A DNA stretch of 23,504 bases from contig HF992496.1 of NCBI GenBank assembly GCA_000433455.1, positions 15,661 through 39,164 on the forward strand, in the 5' to 3' direction. Shown piece after piece: positions 22,039-23,504 of the stretch. Numbering within the stretch: the stretch's first letter is position 1; each line of letters begins with the position of its first letter. Source of the DNA: Mycoplasma sp. CAG:877 (GTDB lineage Bacteria > Bacillota_I > Bacilli_A > RF39 > UBA660). Position numbers and translations under genes: made by a program. The notes below the pieces were generated by a model. The model had not been told where the DNA came from. It searched no databases and saw only the letters and a program-made list of their open reading frames with translations.

Positions 22039-22737
22039 CTATTTATCATATTTATTATTCTTAATAAACTCTCTAAGTATTTTAGTAAGTGCTCTCTTCT
22101 CAATTCTTGAAACATAACTTCTAGAAATACCCAACTTCTTACTAATAGTTTTCTGTGTCTCTTCATCTTGATTATTTAATCCATATCTTCTAATTAGTAT
22201 TTCCTTTTCTCTAGGCGTTAATACACTAATATATTTTTTTAATAACTCTATATTATCTTTTAAATCTATATCTGATACAAAATCTGGATTAGGAGTCTTT
22301 AAAACATCCATTATTGCTATCTCATTCCCATCCTTATCAAACCCAACCGCATCATTTATTGAAATATCATTATTATAACGATTATTGCTTCTAAAATACA
22401 TAAGTATTTCATTCTCTATGCATCTAGCACAATAAGTAGTAATCTTTACTCCTTTATCACTAGAAAAAGTGTCTACTCCTTTAATTAATCCAATAGTACC
22501 AATACTAATTAAATCATCACTATCTACATATTTATTATCAAACTTTTTTATAATATGAGCAACTAATCTTAAATTATGTTCTATAAGTTTATTCCTATCT
22601 TCTATATTACCTTCCATCTTACCCTTAATACACTTCTCTTCTTCCTCTACACTTAAAGGTTCTGGAAAAACATCATTAGAGTAAGATCCAGTAAAACAAA
22701 ATAAATTCTTTAAAATATCTAACAAATTAAAAAACAT
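22039..22737 (-). CDS. sigK: Sporulation sigma factor K (pro-sigma-K type)
   Basis: 232 aa sigma-70 family. It matches sigma K closely: a hydrophobic N-terminal pro-like segment, then SYSNDVFPEPLSVEEEEKCI, IEHNLRLVAHIIKKF, DDLISIGTIGLIKGVDTF, TTYCARCIENEILMYFR, and the region 4 helix ISKKLGISRSYVSRIEKRALTKI. Sigma K directs late mother-cell gene expression in endospore formers. Residues 1-18 resemble the pro-sequence that SpoIVFB removes; the Gly-Ser|Tyr context matches the known cut before Tyr. The gene is uninterrupted, with no skin-type element. It starts at ATG 22737 with GGAGG, 38 bp after the VanZ gene. No other sporulation gene is in the window, so sporulation itself is not shown. Confidence 0.88.
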   Translation of the reverse strand: MFFNLLDILKNLFCFTGSYSNDVFPEPLSVEEEEKCIKGKMEGNIEDRNKLIEHNLRLVAHIIKKFDNKYVDSDDLISIGTIGLIKGVDTFSSDKGVKITTYCARCIENEILMYFRSNNRYNNDISINDAVGFDKDGNEIAIMDVLKTPNPDFVSDIDLKDNIELLKKYISVLTPREKEILIRRYGLNNQDEETQKTISKKLGISRSYVSRIEKRALTKILREFIKNNKYDK

Positions 22738-22775
22738 ATAATCCTCCTACTAAATTATATGTCTAAATTTGTAAC

Positions 22776-23237
22776 TTAATTATTATTACGTCTTCTAAAT
22801 CTATAAATAAAACTATATAGTAAAACTCCTAAAAACGACCCAAACGTATCTATAAAAACATCTTTTACTTGTCCAGATCTTCCTACAACAAATAACTGAT
22901 GCACCTCATCACTACAAGCATATAAGAATGCAAAAAAGACTGCTAAAAGAACTACTTTCATATTAATATCTCTATACTCTCTAAGTAAGCTAATAATTAA
23001 AAATCCCAATATAAAATATATAAATAAATGTGCACTCTTTCTAACCGGTACCACAAAATATTTTAATACTTTATCTTTCTCTTCACTACTCAAATTTCTC
23101 TTTATTACTTTTTCAACGGTTCTAACTATTAATCCATCACTCTTCTTAGTAGAAGTACCCCCTGTATCATTAGAAAACATAAATATTAAACTACACCACA
23201 ATACTATTAATATTATTTTTATTATCTTACGTACCAT
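22776..23237 (-). CDS. VanZ family membrane protein
   Basis: 153 aa with four membrane helices (about 5-22, 66-86, 93-111, 127-145). The VanZ-family signature is clear: RKSAHLFIYFILG after helix 1, and SDEVHQLFVVGRSGQVKDVFIDTFGSFLG between helices 3 and 4. The SNDTGGTSTKKSD loop is also typical. VanZ itself raises teicoplanin resistance, but most family members are chromosomal with unknown roles, and nothing here points to a vancomycin cluster. Its ATG overlaps the murE stop by one base (TAATG), so the two are coupled, consistent with an envelope role. Confidence 0.9.
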   Translation of the reverse strand: MVRKIIKIILIVLWCSLIFMFSNDTGGTSTKKSDGLIVRTVEKVIKRNLSSEEKDKVLKYFVVPVRKSAHLFIYFILGFLIISLLREYRDINMKVVLLAVFFAFLYACSDEVHQLFVVGRSGQVKDVFIDTFGSFLGVLLYSFIYRFRRRNNN

Positions 23238-23504
23238 TAACTATTTTCTTCCTTTATCTTTCTATTAACAATCTCTTGATAAGCTACATCTATATCATTA
23301 AACTCTAACTTTTGATATACTTCTCTTCCCTTTCCTAGTAATAAAACTATATCTCTATCTTTTGCCATCTCTATTGCACTTCTAATTGCTAATTTTCTAT
23401 CTGGAACAATCATCATATTATTATATTTATCTTTAATAGCATCATACATTATATTAACACTATTAACCATAGCCATATCATTAGGATCATCATAAGTAAA
23501 TATT
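23237..23504 (-). CDS. murE: UDP-MurNAc-tripeptide synthetase MurE, C-terminal part (5' end beyond window)
   Basis: The frame stays open to the window edge, so the gene is partial and its real start lies outside; 89 C-terminal residues are seen. MurE adds the third amino acid to the peptidoglycan stem peptide in the cytoplasm. The fragment has the end of the ligase domain: FTYDDPND, VPDRKLAIRSAIEMAKDRDIVLLLGKGREVYQ and a DIDVAYQEI end. The DNPR motif of meso-diaminopimelate-adding enzymes is replaced by DDPN, a variant associated with L-lysine-adding MurE. GKGRE has Arg where His is common. The N-terminal and central domains cannot be assessed. Overlaps the VanZ start by one base. Confidence 0.85.
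   Translation of the reverse strand, partial: IFTYDDPNDMAMVNSVNIMYDAIKDKYNNMMIVPDRKLAIRSAIEMAKDRDIVLLLGKGREVYQKLEFNDIDVAYQEIVNRKIKEENS

Noticed and set aside
22754..22761. CATATAAT upstream of sigK resembling a sigma-E -10 element
   Set aside because: The -35 region does not match the sigma-E consensus convincingly, and a start from it would leave only about 13 bases of leader. Tempting because sigma E controls sigK in Bacillus, but too weak to annotate.
22776..23237. VanZ-family gene as a glycopeptide resistance marker
   Set aside because: Only the family domain is present; no vanA/H/X/S/R-like gene is nearby and the gene is coupled to murE. Most VanZ-family proteins are chromosomal and not tied to resistance.

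Overview
The window is a strongly AT-rich stretch of a Bacillota (Firmicutes) chromosome. Evidence for this is a classical dnaG-sigA-trmK operon, YqeG/YqeH, YqfT (DUF2624), YrzE-like and YetF-like proteins, Gram-positive pilins and wall hydrolases, and an intact sigK-type sporulation sigma factor. The gene set and base composition suggest an uncultured gut-type member of the Bacilli/Erysipelotrichia side of the phylum. That placement is inference; no rRNA lies in the window. Almost everything is on the minus strand, with only two small genes on plus.

Layout, low to high coordinate. 1-3612: two large prepilin-like proteins (the first cut by the window edge) that share a ~147-residue N-terminal stem but carry unrelated C-terminal heads. 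3700-4695: an rpmG / 59-aa unknown / efp operon with its own promoter and terminator. 4722-6761: a class B penicillin-binding protein. 6831-7082 (+): a YqfT-like gene with no canonical start codon. 7097-8974: nfo (endonuclease IV) followed by an unknown protein with faint ADP-ribosyltransferase-like motifs. 9069-10408: two ordinary-sized pilins. 10458-12320: a GHL10/DUF187 glycosidase-like protein and a DUF421 membrane protein. 12393-13222: a TIGR04086 membrane protein (+) converging on a hypothetical protein (-). 13325-15220: a lipobox-containing protein with two GH25-like domains and a LysM-like segment. 15388-18869: trmK, sigA, dnaG. 18990-21980: yqeH, yqeG and a polysaccharide deacetylase with three Ig-like domains, read as one unit. 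22039-23504: sigK, a VanZ-family protein and the 3' end of murE.

The themes are the cell surface and envelope (four pilin-like proteins, PBP, GH25, deacetylase, VanZ, MurE, GHL10) and housekeeping information processing (primase, sigma A, TrmK, L33, EF-P, ribosome-assembly GTPase, Nfo). The MurE fragment carries the DDPN version of its specificity motif, which predicts L-lysine rather than meso-DAP in peptidoglycan. Several transcription units can be delimited from near-consensus sigma-A promoters and intrinsic terminators. In five of nine terminators the upstream gene's stop codon sits in the hairpin loop. Many ribosome binding sites are of GGTGAT type and create spurious upstream start codons, so I moved several starts downstream.

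Most notable for follow-up: the stem-sharing, head-swapping giant pseudopilins; the AUC-start candidate; the ART-like unknown; and the GH25 protein with a degenerate first domain. I see no CRISPR array, transposase, phage gene, tRNA or rRNA. No stretch longer than 300 bases lacks a gene.
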